Part shown: piece after piece, positions 5,363 to 5,482 of the stretch | How positions within the stretch are numbered: position 1 is the stretch's first letter | How the letters are laid out: every line of letters starts with the position of its first letter | Assembly (NCBI GenBank): GCA_900765105.1 | Contig: CAAFQM010000101.1 | Location: forward strand, 1-5,482 | Length of the DNA stretch: 5,482 nt | Direction: 5' to 3' | Origin: an uncultured Faecalibacterium sp. | GTDB taxonomy: Bacteria; Bacillota; Clostridia; Oscillospirales; Ruminococcaceae | Position numbers and translations under genes: made by a program | Notes under the pieces: model-generated | Database searches by the model: none | Told to the model about the DNA's origin: nothing | The model's input: only the letters and a program-made list of their open reading frames with translations

Positions 5363-5431
5363 GTCTCGGTAGCTCAGTTGGATAGAGCGTCCCCCTCCTA
5401 AGGTTGTGCTCTACCAGCTGCCTTACGGGGA
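5363..5431 (+). pseudogene. tRNA-Arg (CCU) 5' half joined to an inverted tRNA D-arm fragment
   Basis: Bases 5363-5403 are a clean tRNA 5' half. The acceptor strand GTCTCGG is followed by T8 A9. The D stems are GCTC (5372-5375) and GAGC (5385-5388). The anticodon 5' stem TCCCC (5390-5394) leads to the loop CTCCTAA with anticodon CCT at 5397-5399, which reads the Arg codon AGG. The 3' stem should continue GGGGA but diverges after GG at 5403. Then comes TTGTGCTCTACCAGCTG, the reverse complement of a tRNA D arm plus anticodon-stem start of the tRNA-Gly type. No T arm, matching acceptor strand or CCA follows. As written it cannot fold into a tRNA. It is either a broken gene or an assembly chimera in a repetitive tRNA cluster. 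Confidence 0.65.
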
Positions 5432-5464
5432 AAAGTGATCGTTGCCAGTCTCAATTTAATATAA

Positions 5465-5482
5465 GTCTCTGTAGCTCAGCAG
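5465..5482 (+). tRNA. 5' end of a second tRNA, cut by the window edge
   Basis: GTCTCTG (acceptor strand), T8 A9, then GCTCAGCAG (D stem and start of the D loop) follow the standard bacterial tRNA pattern up to the last base. The amino acid cannot be told, because the anticodon lies outside the window. The spacing from the preceding tRNA suits a tRNA cluster. Confidence 0.5.

Noticed and set aside
5390..5431. Group I intron in the anticodon loop of tRNA-Arg(CCU)
   Set aside because: TCCCC (5390-5394) could pair with GGGGA (5427-5431), and CCU tRNA genes do carry introns in some bacteria. The intervening ~32 bases are far too short for a group I intron, and no T arm or acceptor strand follows.

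Overview
The window looks like chromosomal DNA of a Gram-positive anaerobe of the Clostridia, probably Faecalibacterium or a close Oscillospiraceae relative. The reasons are the moderately high GC coding sequence, strong GGAGG-type ribosome binding sites, short AT-rich intergenic gaps with sigma-A-like promoters, and a gene set of phosphofructokinase, LicT-type antiterminator, fermentative D-lactate dehydrogenase, peptidase T and KtrB. The genus is an inference from style and gene content and was not tested by a search.

Left part (1-1352). The 3' end of a 6-phosphofructokinase gene closes with a hairpin terminator. Next comes a 315-base leader with a weak extended -10 promoter, a RAT-like antiterminator hairpin and an overlapping long intrinsic terminator. 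This is the cis-element set of a LicT/BglG-controlled beta-glucoside operon. The gene that follows starts as a normal LicT-type antiterminator, with the RNA-binding domain and first PRD. At about 1067-1075 it switches abruptly, out of frame, into the last ~76 codons of a GH1 6-phospho-beta-glucosidase. The most economical reading is a deletion that removed PRD2, any genes in between and most of the glucosidase, leaving a scar at the two ends of a former operon. An assembly join would look the same.

Middle part (1313-3830). A D-lactate dehydrogenase gene (minus) and a peptidase T gene (plus) diverge from a ~205-base region. It holds one promoter for each gene and nested dyads built on GATGAAT, which look like an operator. 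Each gene ends in a hairpin terminator shared with its convergent neighbour.

Right part (3829-5482). A complete KtrB/TrkH-type potassium-translocating subunit (minus) stands without a ktrA gene beside it. Upstream of it a good promoter leads rightward into a tRNA locus. The first tRNA has a normal 5' half with a CCU (Arg) anticodon but breaks off in the anticodon arm. It continues into an inverted tRNA D-arm fragment. The 5' end of a second tRNA is cut by the window edge.

The genes are mostly housekeeping: glycolysis, lactate formation, peptide use and potassium uptake. No phage, IS element or CRISPR array is visible. The unusual parts are the licT/GH1 scar with its preserved riboregulator, the operator-like dyads, and the rearranged tRNA.
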